Shown in pieces: positions 1 to 7,489 of a DNA stretch of 61,951 nt (positions are counted from its first letter, which is position 1; every line of letters starts with the position of its first letter). The stretch covers positions 1 to 61,951 of the forward strand of contig CASFPS010000011.1 of NCBI GenBank assembly GCA_949296355.1, in the 5' to 3' direction. Position numbers and translations under genes: made by a program. The notes below the pieces were generated by a model. That model had not been told where the DNA came from and did not search any database. It saw nothing but the letters and a program-made list of their open reading frames with translations. The stretch comes from an uncultured bacterium (lineage in GTDB: Bacteria; Cyanobacteriota; Vampirovibrionia; Gastranaerophilales; Gastranaerophilaceae).

Positions 1-167
1 CAGGAATTTCATTTTTAGCGATTTCCGACTAAAAAAATCAAGATATATTTGAAACACACCCCTATTAGTTCAAAAAAATCAAATTCCTGCAATGTCTGTC
101 AAACCATACCCAACCGACAATTTATTCTATAGACAACGAACTGGACATTAAAATACATTCTAAAACA

Positions 168-190
168 AAAGCAGGGCAAATCCCTGCTTT
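168..190 (-). terminator. Terminator after tRNA-Asn
   Basis: A 9-bp perfect stem (AAAGCAGGG / CCCTGCTTT) with a 5-nt loop lies just downstream of the tRNA-Asn gene on the minus strand and is followed on that strand by a T-rich run. Bases 1-167 hold no gene that I can see; a 9-bp inverted repeat links bases 1-9 and 80-88 but is cut by the window edge. Confidence 0.7.
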
Positions 191-207
191 AATTTTGCAA
201 TAAAAAA

Positions 208-279
208 CTCCCCAGGTTGGACTCGAACCAACAACCTACCGGTTAACAGCCGGTTGCTCCGCCATTGAGCTACTGAGGA
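208..279 (-). tRNA. tRNA-Asn (anticodon GTT)
   Basis: The reverse strand folds as a full cloverleaf: a 7-bp acceptor stem (TCCTCAG with CTGGGGA, one T-G pair), a D-arm GCTC..GAGC, an anticodon loop CTGTTAA giving GTT, and a T-arm with GGTTCGAGTCC. The discriminator base is G and CCA is not encoded. A terminator hairpin follows at once. Confidence 0.95.
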
Positions 280-470
280 TTATTCAGTCATATTCAATTT
301 ACTCTTTTATAGTATCAAATAAAAATTTTTTGTAAAGAGGTTTCTATTTATAACATTTTTACAATTAACCGGTTAATAAATCCCGTATGTGCTACCTAAG
401 CCATGCACTGCAGGATAATATCTATTTGCGCTGATTTTGTTATAAAATAATATCAAACGGAGAAACAGAA

Positions 471-1139
471 ATGAGAGTTGTAGAAGTATATGCAGGGGCT
501 TACGCAAGCGGGAAATCAGAAACTTCAATAAATCGCGCCAGGCAGTTTGCGAAAATAAACAAGCCCGTTACACTCGTTGATTTAGATACGGTTGAGCCGG
601 CTTACACCCTGCGCCCGATTGCAAAGGATTTACGCGAAACAGGAATAAATGTCATAACTCAGCCGGATAACTTCGGGCTCGGAGAAGCCGCCAGCTACGT
701 TACCCCCGCACAGGTTAACTGTCTTTCAGAGGAGGGAGATATTATAATTGATGTCGGCTACGGCGCCGGAGGTCTTGATATTCTTGATATTTTAACCGGT
801 ATCAGGAAAGAAAAAAATCTTCAAATCTATCTTGTCGTTAATACAGCTAAATTTGAGACCTCAACCGTTGAAAATATTATTGAATATGTAGATTTTGCAC
901 GCGGTACGAACGGGCAATACAATTTTACCGGCGCAATTTCAAATACGCATCTGGGTGACGAAACTACAAAAGAGGATGTAATAAACGGGTATCATAAATT
1001 AAAAGAAGCCTGTTCAAAAATTAATCTGCCAATTCGCGCAATCGGAGTCGATGAAAAACTCGCACCGGAGTTTGATTTAACTTATGACAATACAGAAATC
1101 TGGTTATATAGACGCCTTATGCCGAAAGCCTTCTGGTAG
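471..1139 (+). CDS. P-loop ATPase/GTPase of the MinD/CobQ type
   Basis: This 222-aa protein begins with a beta strand and a Walker A loop GAYASGKS at residues 9-16. It continues with a VDLDTVEPAY segment near residues 35-45 that looks like a switch I strand, and IIIDVGYGAGG near 91-101 that fits a Walker B / switch II position. This is the plan of SIMIBI-class NTPases that handle cofactors, metals or partitioning. No membrane segment or extra domain is visible. GGAG lies 9 nt before the ATG, with a TATAAA-like box upstream. It is monocistronic, between tRNA-Asn and a repeat block, so the context gives no role. The fold is fairly secure and the function is unknown. Confidence 0.75.
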   Translation: MRVVEVYAGAYASGKSETSINRARQFAKINKPVTLVDLDTVEPAYTLRPIAKDLRETGINVITQPDNFGLGEAASYVTPAQVNCLSEEGDIIIDVGYGAGGLDILDILTGIRKEKNLQIYLVVNTAKFETSTVENIIEYVDFARGTNGQYNFTGAISNTHLGDETTKEDVINGYHKLKEACSKINLPIRAIGVDEKLAPEFDLTYDNTEIWLYRRLMPKAFW

Positions 1140-1805
1140 TTTTAAAAGAGTTAATATCGGACTCTCCACACTACTGACTGCAAACTTGGAAGTGAGCCGA
1201 CAAACTTGCCGTCATTGCGGGGGTAAATGAATTAGGTTAGTAAGTGGGACTACAAATCGGGCGTCATTTCGGGGGTAAATGTATTGGGCTGGTAGTCAAT
1301 ACAACCAGTAGAGCGTCATTGCGAGGCGCGTGAGCGCCGTGGCAATCCATTTAGTTAATGTTGGGCAAGTATGCCCAACCTACTATTCTATTTTATATAT
1401 CTTCGTTTTTTCTTCTTTGAAAAACAAAGAAGAAAAAACGAAGCAAAAAAGAAGAAACATTGTTGTTATGAATGCTCTTAAGAGCATAGGATTAAATAGC
1501 TGTTGCGGGCAAAGCCCGCTCGTTGCCCCTCGCTAAAAAACGCTCGGGCGGGCTTCGCCGCTGTTAGAAATTGTTTTATAGCAGTAGGTGTAGGGTGGAG
1601 CAAGCTCCACAACCATTGTGCAAGTCGGCGTAGGGTGGGAAAAGCGTCAGCGTTCCCACCAAAAGTTATTGTCAGGTAAAACCTGCTTTACAGTTCTCTT
1701 GTGGAGCAAGCTCCACACTACTATTTTTATTTCCTCCGTCACTTAATCACTTAGTCACCAGCCCCCTCTCTTGATCACCCGGTCACTTGCTCACTGCCCA
1801 CTCCC
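1140..1805. repeat. Intergenic block of dispersed palindromic repeats
   Basis: No gene is supported here. In order the block holds CATTGCGGGGGTAAATG-type units, a TCATTGCGAGGCGCGTGAGCG unit (about 1315-1350), the 300-bp composite hairpin element (1361-1660, listed separately), a second GTGGAGCAAGCTCCAC palindrome near 1700, and a run of TCACTTAATCACTTAG-type octamers (about 1737-1800). The same motifs recur in other gaps of the window. A 68-codon open frame inside is only a translation of repeats. Confidence 0.85.
1361..1660 (+). repeat. Composite hairpin element, copy 1
   Basis: This ~300-bp mosaic recurs at 54002-54301 and 61548-61820 in the opposite orientation. It contains TTGGGCAAGTATGCCCAA; a perfect 19-bp stem at 1401-1419/1425-1443 with a 5-nt loop; the palindrome ATGCTCTTAAGAGCAT; GCGGGCAAAGCCCGC; a GC-rich TCGGGCGGGCTTCGCC segment; GTGGAGCAAGCTCCAC; and GGTGGGAA..TTCCCACC. 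No coding signal is seen. Confidence 0.85.
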
Positions 1806-1854
1806 CCTTCACACCATAATTATGTTATAATTTAATCAGTTTAGGAGGAATGTT

Positions 1855-3036
1855 ATGAAAAAAAGGGCAGTGATTATTGTAATAGATTCCATGGGAATCG
1901 GCGCCATGCCGGATTGCGAAGAATTTGGCGATATAAAAGAATGCAACACATTAAAAAATGTTTGTGAATTTAACGGCGGGCTTAATCTTCCTAACCTTGA
2001 AAAAATGGGGCTTGGAAATATTCAGGATTTTAAAGGAGTTAATAAGACTGAAAGCCCGATAGCGCAATACGGAACTTTGAAAGAAAAATCCAAAGGCAAA
2101 GACACGACAACCGGTCACTGGGAAATTGCGGGGCTCGTGTCGGAAAAACCGTTTGCAACTTTTCCGGAGGGTTTTCCGAAGGAACTTATTGATAAATTTA
2201 TAGAAGAAACCGGATGCGGCGGTGTTCTGGCAAATATTCCGGCAAGCGGAACGGCAATTATAGAAAAATTAAACGATGAACATCACAGAACAAAATATCC
2301 GATTGTATACACCTCAGCCGACAGTGTATTTCAAATTGCTCTGGATACTGACATTATACCGCTCGAAACTTTATACGAATGGTGTAAAATTGCAAGAAGA
2401 ATTCTTGATGAAGGCAGATATAATGTTGCAAGGGTTATTGCACGTCCTTACAAGGTTATTGACGGCAAGCCGACAAGGATTTCCAAGGATAGAAGGGATT
2501 ATTCCATGGCGCCTCCAAAGGATACAGTGCTGGACAAAGTTAAAAAAGCCGGCGCAAAAGTTATCGGAATCGGGAAGATTGAAGATATTTTTTCAAAAGC
2601 AGGCATAACTCACGCTATCCATACGGGTTCAAACAGGGAAGGCTTAGAGCTTACAATAAAAGCGCTGGACGGAAGTCTTAATTTGGAAAGCATTAAGTAT
2701 CAGGGTGTAAATATTACCGATAATGACAGAGAAATAATTTTCACCAACCTTGTAGACACTGATATGCTTTTCGGTCATAGAAACAACGCAAAAGGTTACG
2801 GAGAAGCGATTGAAGAAATCGACAGGTATTTGACAAAAATTCTGCCGCTAATCGGTAAGGATGACCTTTTGATAATAACTGCAGACCATGGCTGCGACCC
2901 TACTGTTCCGGGTACTGACCACACAAGGGAGCAGGTTCCGGTACTTTATTACTCGCCGTCAATCGAGCCGAAAAATCTCGGAATAACAACCGGCTTTGAT
3001 TCAATAGCTGAGAGGGTATCCGGTTGGTTATTTTAA
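1855..3036 (+). CDS. deoB: Phosphopentomutase
   Basis: Phosphopentomutase interconverts (deoxy)ribose 1-phosphate and 5-phosphate in nucleoside salvage and acts in the cytosol. The 393-aa length is the family norm. The metal-binding motifs of the alkaline-phosphatase superfamily are visible: DSMGIGAMPD at residues 11-20, DTTTGHWE near 83-90 (the Thr that becomes phosphorylated), and TADHGCDP..TDHTREQVP near 340-360. A strong GGAGG site lies before the ATG and a TATAAT box about 25 nt upstream. No other nucleoside-catabolism gene is adjacent; the gene is alone between repeats and a ferredoxin gene. Confidence 0.95.
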   Translation: MKKRAVIIVIDSMGIGAMPDCEEFGDIKECNTLKNVCEFNGGLNLPNLEKMGLGNIQDFKGVNKTESPIAQYGTLKEKSKGKDTTTGHWEIAGLVSEKPFATFPEGFPKELIDKFIEETGCGGVLANIPASGTAIIEKLNDEHHRTKYPIVYTSADSVFQIALDTDIIPLETLYEWCKIARRILDEGRYNVARVIARPYKVIDGKPTRISKDRRDYSMAPPKDTVLDKVKKAGAKVIGIGKIEDIFSKAGITHAIHTGSNREGLELTIKALDGSLNLESIKYQGVNITDNDREIIFTNLVDTDMLFGHRNNAKGYGEAIEEIDRYLTKILPLIGKDDLLIITADHGCDPTVPGTDHTREQVPVLYYSPSIEPKNLGITTGFDSIAERVSGWLF

Positions 3037-3062
3037 TTTTTCGGATTTGAGTGTATAATTAA

Positions 3063-3148
3063 GAAAGTTTAGAAGGAAATAGGTTTAGAAGTTTAAAAGA
3101 AATATAACTTCTTCTCAACTCCTAAACTTCTAAACTCCTCAACTGATT
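3063..3148. repeat. TTTAGAAGTTT inverted repeat, copy 1
   Basis: The segment has arms of the type GTTTAGAAGTTTAA and the reverse CTAAACTTCTAAACTCC, enclosing AT-rich DNA. Two related blocks occur near 27222-27315 and 32819-32910. It sits between deoB and the ferredoxin gene. Its role is unknown. Confidence 0.7.
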
Positions 3149-3169
3149 TAATAAAAAAGGAGAAAACAA

Positions 3170-3346
3170 ATGAACGTAACAATTAATGATTCATGTATCG
3201 GATGCGGCGCTTGCGAATCAATCTGCGACGCAGTTTTTCACGTAGAAGATAGAGCAGAAGTAACTCCTGCAGGCATTGCAGGAAACGAAGAATGCGTTAA
3301 AGAAGCAGCTAACGCTTGCCCTGTTTCTGCAATCGAAGTTGAATAG
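3170..3346 (+). CDS. Small [4Fe-4S] ferredoxin, 58 aa
   Basis: The protein contains CIGCGAC at residues 9-15 and ACPVSAI near 49-55. These are the three-plus-one cysteines of a single-cluster ferredoxin of the thermophile/clostridial small type. Two further cysteines (19 and 42) sit where single-cluster ferredoxins often carry a disulfide or a second-site remnant. Charge is strongly acidic, as expected of a soluble electron carrier. GGAG precedes the ATG at good spacing, and a strong terminator follows 24 nt after the stop, so the gene is a one-gene transcript. Likely partners are oxidoreductases such as the KorABC enzyme encoded at 31-34 kb, but this is inference. Confidence 0.9.
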   Translation: MNVTINDSCIGCGACESICDAVFHVEDRAEVTPAGIAGNEECVKEAANACPVSAIEVE

Positions 3347-3369
3347 TTTTAAAAAAAATATTTAATCAG

Positions 3370-3404
3370 GCGGTCGGAATCAAATTGATTCCGACCGCTT
3401 TTTT
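3370..3404 (+). terminator. Terminator after ferredoxin
   Basis: A perfect 14-bp stem (GCGGTCGGAATCAA and its complement) with a minimal loop is followed by six T. It also ends 7 nt before the stop of the converging acetolactate-synthase-like gene and may serve both directions. Confidence 0.9.
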
Positions 3405-3410
3405 GCAAAC

Positions 3411-5015
3411 TTATATATTCTCAAACGAATCAATTACTATATCAACAATTGCAGTCCCCGGATAATTAATTGCTTTTTCTAATGCCGGAATTAATTCATC
3501 TTTCTCTTTAACGCGGATAGCAAATAAATCGTAAGCTTCCGCAATTTTTGTAAAATCAGGGTTAATCATCTCAACCTGATACCGCGTTTTGTAAATTTTT
3601 TCCTGAAGCTCCCTTACCATGCCGAGATAACTGTTGTTCATTATAATAATTTTTACGGGAATTTGATGCTCCCTGCAAGTTGCAAGCTCCTGCAAATTCA
3701 TCTGAAAAGAACCGTCACCCGTGATATTCAGGATTAAATTATCCGGTTTGGCAATATGCGCGCCGATAGCTGCCGGAAGCCCGAAGCCCATTGTGCCGAG
3801 TCCACCCGAGGTTATAAATTTTCTCGGCTTGTTGAAATTAAAAAACTGAGCCGTAAGCATCTGATGCTGCCCGACATCGGTTACAACAACAGGTTCGTAG
3901 TATTTTGTATATTCCGATAGAGTTTCAAGAACAAAAGACGAATGCAAAAAACTGTTCGTCTCACCTGCCGGCTCCGGCTCTTCTTTATATACATCAACTT
4001 CCATACGCCATTTGTCACTTGAGTGAAATTTGTGTTTTTCCCTTAAGCATTCTCTAAGAAAGCTTTTTACATCAGCGTTTATCTGGAGTTCAAATTTTCT
4101 TTTTAATGGCTGAATATTGACCGATATTACTTTGCAGTTTCCGGCAAAATCGTTTTTTTTGCAGGTTGACCGGTCAGAAAAAGCTGCCCCGAGTGCAATA
4201 AGAAGGTCACACTGACTCAAAGCTTCGTTTGCGGAATCAACACCGTTAAGCCCTATCATTCCGAGATATAGATTGTTTTCGGAAGGATAAATCCCGATTC
4301 CCATAAGTGTGGATACTACAGGGATTTGCAGAGTTGAGACAAATTGTTCGACTTCGTCCGGGGCGTCAATACATCCGCCGCCTATTAGAATAAGCGGATT
4401 GCGGGCAGAATTTATCATAGAAATAAATTCCGGCATTTTATCAACGGAACTGCCTGCGGGTGATTCAATTTCAAAAATCTCACTGTTATTTTTAGCCGGA
4501 GCTTCAAGAATGTTTCTGGGAAGAGCCACCACAACCGGACCTTTGACGCCTGATTCCGCTTCTCTAAATGCTTCTTTTATAACTTCTGCCGCATTTTCTT
4601 CTTTTGTAAGTGTAAAAACTTTTTTACATATAGATTTTGTAATGTCCTTAATATCGACTTTTTGAAAAACTTTGTCACAATGACTTGATACTGCAACATC
4701 TCCTGCCAGAATAACAAGCGGAGTCGAGTCTGCATAAGCATTTGCAATACCTGTAATAGTGTTTGTAAACCCCGGACCTGATGTTACGAGAACAACACCG
4801 GTTTTTCCGCTCGCTCTTGAATAACCTTCCGCCGCGTGGACAGCAGCCTGTTCGTGCCTCACCAGATAATGTTTAATACTTTTTTGTTTGGAAAGTTCAT
4901 TGTAAATACTCAGAACCGAGGCGCCCGGATATCCGAAGATACTGTCAACGCCAAGCTCTATGAGCGTTTCTATAAGAGCGGATGCTGATGTTTTGACCTG
5001 TAAAAGATTTGTCAT
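3411..5015 (-). CDS. ilvB: Acetolactate synthase large-subunit-like ThDP enzyme
   Basis: This 534-aa protein has the three-domain layout of ThDP-dependent acetohydroxyacid synthases. The Pyr domain carries VRHEQAAVHAAEGYSR with the catalytic Glu. The middle domain has GGGCIDAPDE. The PP domain has the ThDP/Mg motif GDGSFQMNLQELAT followed by IIMNN. The enzyme condenses pyruvate to acetolactate (valine/leucine route) or serves acetoin fermentation. No ilvN regulatory subunit lies nearby, so a catabolic or orphan role is possible. I place the start at the ATG at 5015: the longer frame's first ATG codons overlap a TATAAT box at 5030-5025, so transcription would begin only 2-3 nt before this ATG. 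It is convergent with the ferredoxin gene. Confidence 0.85.
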   Translation of the reverse strand: MTNLLQVKTSASALIETLIELGVDSIFGYPGASVLSIYNELSKQKSIKHYLVRHEQAAVHAAEGYSRASGKTGVVLVTSGPGFTNTITGIANAYADSTPLVILAGDVAVSSHCDKVFQKVDIKDITKSICKKVFTLTKEENAAEVIKEAFREAESGVKGPVVVALPRNILEAPAKNNSEIFEIESPAGSSVDKMPEFISMINSARNPLILIGGGCIDAPDEVEQFVSTLQIPVVSTLMGIGIYPSENNLYLGMIGLNGVDSANEALSQCDLLIALGAAFSDRSTCKKNDFAGNCKVISVNIQPLKRKFELQINADVKSFLRECLREKHKFHSSDKWRMEVDVYKEEPEPAGETNSFLHSSFVLETLSEYTKYYEPVVVTDVGQHQMLTAQFFNFNKPRKFITSGGLGTMGFGLPAAIGAHIAKPDNLILNITGDGSFQMNLQELATCREHQIPVKIIIMNNSYLGMVRELQEKIYKTRYQVEMINPDFTKIAEAYDLFAIRVKEKDELIPALEKAINYPGTAIVDIVIDSFENI

Positions 5016-5024
5016 AGCACTGGT

Positions 5025-5030
5025 ATTATA
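5025..5030 (-). promoter_or_regulatory. -10 box giving a near-leaderless mRNA for ilvB-like gene
   Basis: A perfect TATAAT lies 9 nt upstream of the ATG at 5015, with a TTTACG-like -35 at 18-bp spacing. There is no room for a Shine-Dalgarno sequence in the transcript. Similar spacing is seen at panE, ribE and anmK in this window. Confidence 0.55.
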
Positions 5031-5164
5031 CATCAAATAACTGTATGTCGTAAATAGTTAAATTCAGAAATTAAAAACAAAGGGTTGATTTATAATTTTG
5101 TTTAACGTAGAATAGTCATGCACTTTCAGCCGTGTAAGGTTTTGAAAATTTAATAAAATATGCG

Positions 5165-5325
5165 GGACAGATATTGCTGTAAAAGTTAATGTTGGGCTAC
5201 CATCTGTCATTGCGAAACCCGAGAGGGTTGTGGCAATCCATAAAGTTAATGTTGGGTTTCACCCAACCTACTAACTATTTTGTCATTGCGAGGCGTGTGA
5301 GCGCCGCGGCAATCCACAAAGAATA
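5165..5325. repeat. Dispersed palindromic repeats upstream of tRNA-Pro
   Basis: The block holds TCATTGCGAAACCCGAGAGG..GGCAATCCA and TCATTGCGAGGCGTGTGAGCG..GGCAATCCA units around TTGGGTTTCACCCAA. No gene is supported between the ilvB-like gene and tRNA-Pro. Confidence 0.8.
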
Positions 5326-5327
5326 TT

Positions 5328-5365
5328 TGAAAATTGAATAATAACTACGGGATGTAGCAGGGTCG
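5328..5365 (+). repeat. Partial duplicate of the tRNA-Pro 5' end and leader
   Basis: The stretch TTGAAAATTGAATAATAAC followed by TACGGGATGTAGC closely matches the sequence that leads into tRNA-Pro (5471-5503). It carries the leader and the first ~10 nt of the tRNA, then diverges into unrelated GC-rich sequence. It cannot fold as a tRNA. Confidence 0.7.
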
Positions 5366-5491
5366 CCCGTTGACAAGGTGCCGGTGGCACGTTGGAAATG
5401 GGGCAGGCGAGTTGAGAGCGTGAGCTCGAGCGAGCCGTTTAGAAAATATACCAAACTGCGCATACCGGATTTGAAAATTAAACAGTAACTA

Positions 5492-5568
5492 CGGGATGTA
5501 GCGCAGTTTGGTAGCGCACCTCGCTTGGGACGAGGGGGTCGCACGTTCGAATCGTGTCATCCCGACCA
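5492..5568 (+). tRNA. tRNA-Pro (anticodon TGG)
   Basis: The full cloverleaf is visible: acceptor CGGGATG/CATCCCG, D-arm GCGC..GCGC, anticodon stem CCTCG/CGAGG with loop CTTGGGA (TGG), variable GGGTC, T-stem GCACG/CGTGT (one G-T pair) with loop TTCGAAT. The discriminator is A and CCA is encoded, unlike the tRNA-Asn and tRNA-Phe genes here. A terminator follows. Confidence 0.96.
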
Positions 5569-5576
5569 TTTAAATA

Positions 5577-5610
5577 AAAGAGTTTCAGAAATTTTCTGAA
5601 ACTCTTTTTT
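5577..5610 (+). terminator. Terminator after tRNA-Pro
   Basis: A 14-bp stem AAAGAGTTTCAGAA / TTCTGAAACTCTTT with a short loop is followed by a T run, nine nt after the tRNA-Pro CCA. Confidence 0.9.
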
Positions 5611-5698
5611 ATTGCCATTATGTAAATATTATGAATCGTATTGAAATAAGTTAAAAATGTTTTAACCAAAGGTCTTTTTACTAAGAACTTGACTTTCC

Positions 5699-5733
5699 GG
5701 CAATAATATGGCAAAATAATGGCAATAATATGG
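5699..5733 (+). promoter_or_regulatory. Direct repeats over the Fic promoter (candidate operator)
   Basis: GGCAATAATATGG occurs twice, at 5699-5711 and 5721-5733, exactly 22 bp apart. That is about two helical turns and ends 7 bp before the Fic ATG. The spacing suits binding of a dimer on one DNA face. The Fic protein itself carries a C-terminal winged helix that could bind here; this is inference. Confidence 0.5.
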
Positions 5734-5740
5734 TAAGTTT

Positions 5741-6823
5741 ATGGCAAAGTTTAATCCAAAATATTCAATCACTAATTCCATTGCAAATAACCTTCTTGAA
5801 ATCGAAAGAGTTAAAGAAGGGATTAAAACTCTGCCGATTAATCCTAAACTTTTAAGCTCTTTAAGAGAAACTGCTAAAGTTGCAACTATTCACTATTCGA
5901 CCCAAATTGAAGGCAACAGACTTTCCAGAGAAGAAGTGTTTGAGGTTATTAAGAAAAACAAGGTTATTTCAAACACCGGAAGAATACGTGATGAGAAGGA
6001 AATCAGAGGCTACTATGCAGCCCTTGATTACATTGAAAAACTTGCTAAAAGTAAATCACCTATATCAGAGGATAATATTAAACTTATCCATGCCTATGTA
6101 ACCGGAGGCGGAAGTACAAAGGTAAAACCTGATGAATATAGAGAAGGGCAAAATGTAATTACTGACTCATTATCGGGTAATATAGTCTATATGCCGCCGG
6201 AAGCAAATGACGTACCGGAATTAATGAAAGAATTTGTTAAATGGATTAACAATACTAATGACATTCCGATACCGATAAAAGCAGGAATTATTCATTATCA
6301 GTTTGTAACAATACACCCTTATTTTGACGGTAACGGAAGAACTGCAAGACTTTTAACAACCCTTGCTCTGCATAAAGAAGGGTATGACCTTAAAAGTATC
6401 TACTCTCTGGAAGAATACTATGCAAAGGATTTGCAGGGATATTATGACGCAATAACTATAGGAACTTCACACAACTACTATATGGGGCGTGCTGAAGCGG
6501 ATATTACAAAGTGGGTAGAATACTTTATTGAGGGAATGGCAGTTGCATTTAAATCAGTCTATAAAAAAGCCAAAGACAATGAAAGTTCTAAGGATGAAGT
6601 TAAAGTATTAAGAGAACTTGACTCTAAACAAAGACAAATACTTAATTTGTTTGAAACACAAAAGTATGTTACAGCAAAAGATATTGCCGATTTCTTCAAA
6701 TTTGCACCACGTACTGCAAGACTGCTTGCTTTAGAATGGACAGAAGCAGGGTTTATTATTGCCCAAGGTGAAGGAAGAAAACGGAAATACAGATTGAATG
6801 ATAAATACGAGGCTATTTTGTAG
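5741..6823 (+). CDS. Fic-domain AMP-transferase with C-terminal winged helix
   Basis: Fic proteins transfer AMP (or related groups) to hydroxyls of target proteins. The catalytic motif HPYFDGNGRTAR is intact at residues 192-203. The auto-inhibitory motif S-T-Q-I-E-G (residues 53-58, pattern S/TxxxE G/N) lies in an N-terminal helix, making this a class II, self-inhibited Fic. Residues ~290-360 form a winged-helix domain (KYVTAKDIADFFKFAPRTARLL), the common Fic-HTH arrangement. The 360-aa length fits. The gene lies just after tRNA-Pro in an accessory-looking patch, with paired direct repeats over its promoter. No antitoxin gene precedes it; inhibition is built in. Targets cannot be read from sequence. 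Confidence 0.9.
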   Translation: MAKFNPKYSITNSIANNLLEIERVKEGIKTLPINPKLLSSLRETAKVATIHYSTQIEGNRLSREEVFEVIKKNKVISNTGRIRDEKEIRGYYAALDYIEKLAKSKSPISEDNIKLIHAYVTGGGSTKVKPDEYREGQNVITDSLSGNIVYMPPEANDVPELMKEFVKWINNTNDIPIPIKAGIIHYQFVTIHPYFDGNGRTARLLTTLALHKEGYDLKSIYSLEEYYAKDLQGYYDAITIGTSHNYYMGRAEADITKWVEYFIEGMAVAFKSVYKKAKDNESSKDEVKVLRELDSKQRQILNLFETQKYVTAKDIADFFKFAPRTARLLALEWTEAGFIIAQGEGRKRKYRLNDKYEAIL

Positions 6824-6849
6824 TCCTGCAATCTATAAACATTTTTTAT

Positions 6850-6893
6850 ACAAAAAAGGACAGCATCTCATAACTACTGTCCTTTTTTGTTAA
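6850..6893 (+). terminator. Bidirectional terminator after Fic gene
   Basis: A 14-bp stem ACAAAAAAGGACAG / CTGTCCTTTTTTGT separates the converging Fic gene and the minus-strand small-protein operon. T runs on both strands make it usable in both directions. Confidence 0.85.
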
Positions 6894-6930
6894 AAATTAG
6901 TCCGCTGAAACAATGAGCCTACTTTGCAAA

Positions 6931-7164
6931 TTAACCGGTATAATAACTCATCAAATTTGCCAGACGGTGCTGCTTTTCTGCAGCTCTTTCAATGTTTTGC
7001 TTGATTTCGTCAAGCTCTTTTAATAAAGTATTCAGATCTTTACGTCGTTTGCTCTCTAGGCGTTCCTCCTTTACTGTCTGCCCTTCTTCTGATTCCGTCA
7101 AATCAACTTCAAGCCAATTTGGCGAAAAACAATTATTTTTATATTCTTTTTTATCAATACTCAT
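6931..7164 (-). CDS. Small coiled-coil protein, 77 aa
   Basis: I do not recognise a family. The protein is hydrophilic. Its second half (residues ~35-70, RLESKRRKDLNTLLKELDE..) is a predicted amphipathic helix or coiled coil rich in Lys, Glu and Leu. AAGGAG lies 7 nt before the ATG. It is the second gene of a two-gene unit, starting 8 nt after the stop of the 57-aa gene, and both lie behind a sigma-28-type promoter at 7463-7489. That suggests, without proving, a role tied to motility or to a late-expressed regulon. Confidence 0.65.
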   Translation of the reverse strand: MSIDKKEYKNNCFSPNWLEVDLTESEEGQTVKEERLESKRRKDLNTLLKELDEIKQNIERAAEKQHRLANLMSYYTG

Positions 7165-7172
7165 AATACTCC

Positions 7173-7346
7173 TTAATAGTTTTTTGCGGTTTTTAAAGTA
7201 TTAATAACACCTCGTACAAATTGCATGATGTTAGATACAACATCCCTGCATTCAATGTAATCCCTGCGAACTTCCTGAAACTCTTTTGAATTAAAATCAA
7301 ATGATGTCATCTCGGAATATTCAATTAGTGCTTCATGTTCGTCCAT
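7173..7346 (-). CDS. Small acidic protein, 57 aa
   Basis: This frame reads MDEHEALIEYSEMTSFDFNS and ends GVINTLKTAKNY. AAGAGGT lies 8 nt before the ATG, and the TAA is immediately followed by the ribosome site of the 77-aa gene, so the two are likely co-translated. It is largely helical, acidic at the N-terminus and basic at the C-terminus. No family is recognised. The first gene after a sigma-28-type promoter about 120 bp upstream, it may belong to a flagellar-class regulon. Frame, ribosome site and coupling make it a real gene in my view. Confidence 0.6.
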   Translation of the reverse strand: MDEHEALIEYSEMTSFDFNSKEFQEVRRDYIECRDVVSNIMQFVRGVINTLKTAKNY

Positions 7347-7462
7347 CACTATACCTCTTAATCAACAGCCGGGAAGGAAATAAATAATTTTTGTTCAATA
7401 TCTTTATTGCCGTACTCCCTTTATACACGATTTTGTTTTGCTTTGTTTTGCTTACAGATATG

Positions 7463-7489
7463 TTAACGGCATTTTTTTCAAAAACTTTA
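7463..7489 (-). promoter_or_regulatory. Sigma-28 (FliA)-type promoter, copy 1
   Basis: On the minus strand: TAAAGTTT, an 11-bp spacer, then GCCGTTAA. This matches the FliA consensus TAAAGTTT-N11-GCCGATAA with one mismatch and exact spacing. It points to the small-protein operon at 7346-6931. Identical architecture is found at 16844-16870 and 57014-57040. Confidence 0.7.

Noticed and set aside
1-88. Inverted repeat CAGGAATTT..AAATTCCTG at the window start
   Set aside because: One arm touches the window edge and nothing else supports a feature.
1330-1536. Open frame of 68 codons on the plus strand
   Set aside because: It lies wholly inside dispersed repeats and the composite element; a similar peptide is read from the inverted copy near 54127-54345. 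It has no ribosome site.
5275-5714. Open frames on the minus strand across the tRNA-Pro region
   Set aside because: They run through repeats and antisense to the tRNA-Pro gene and its terminator.
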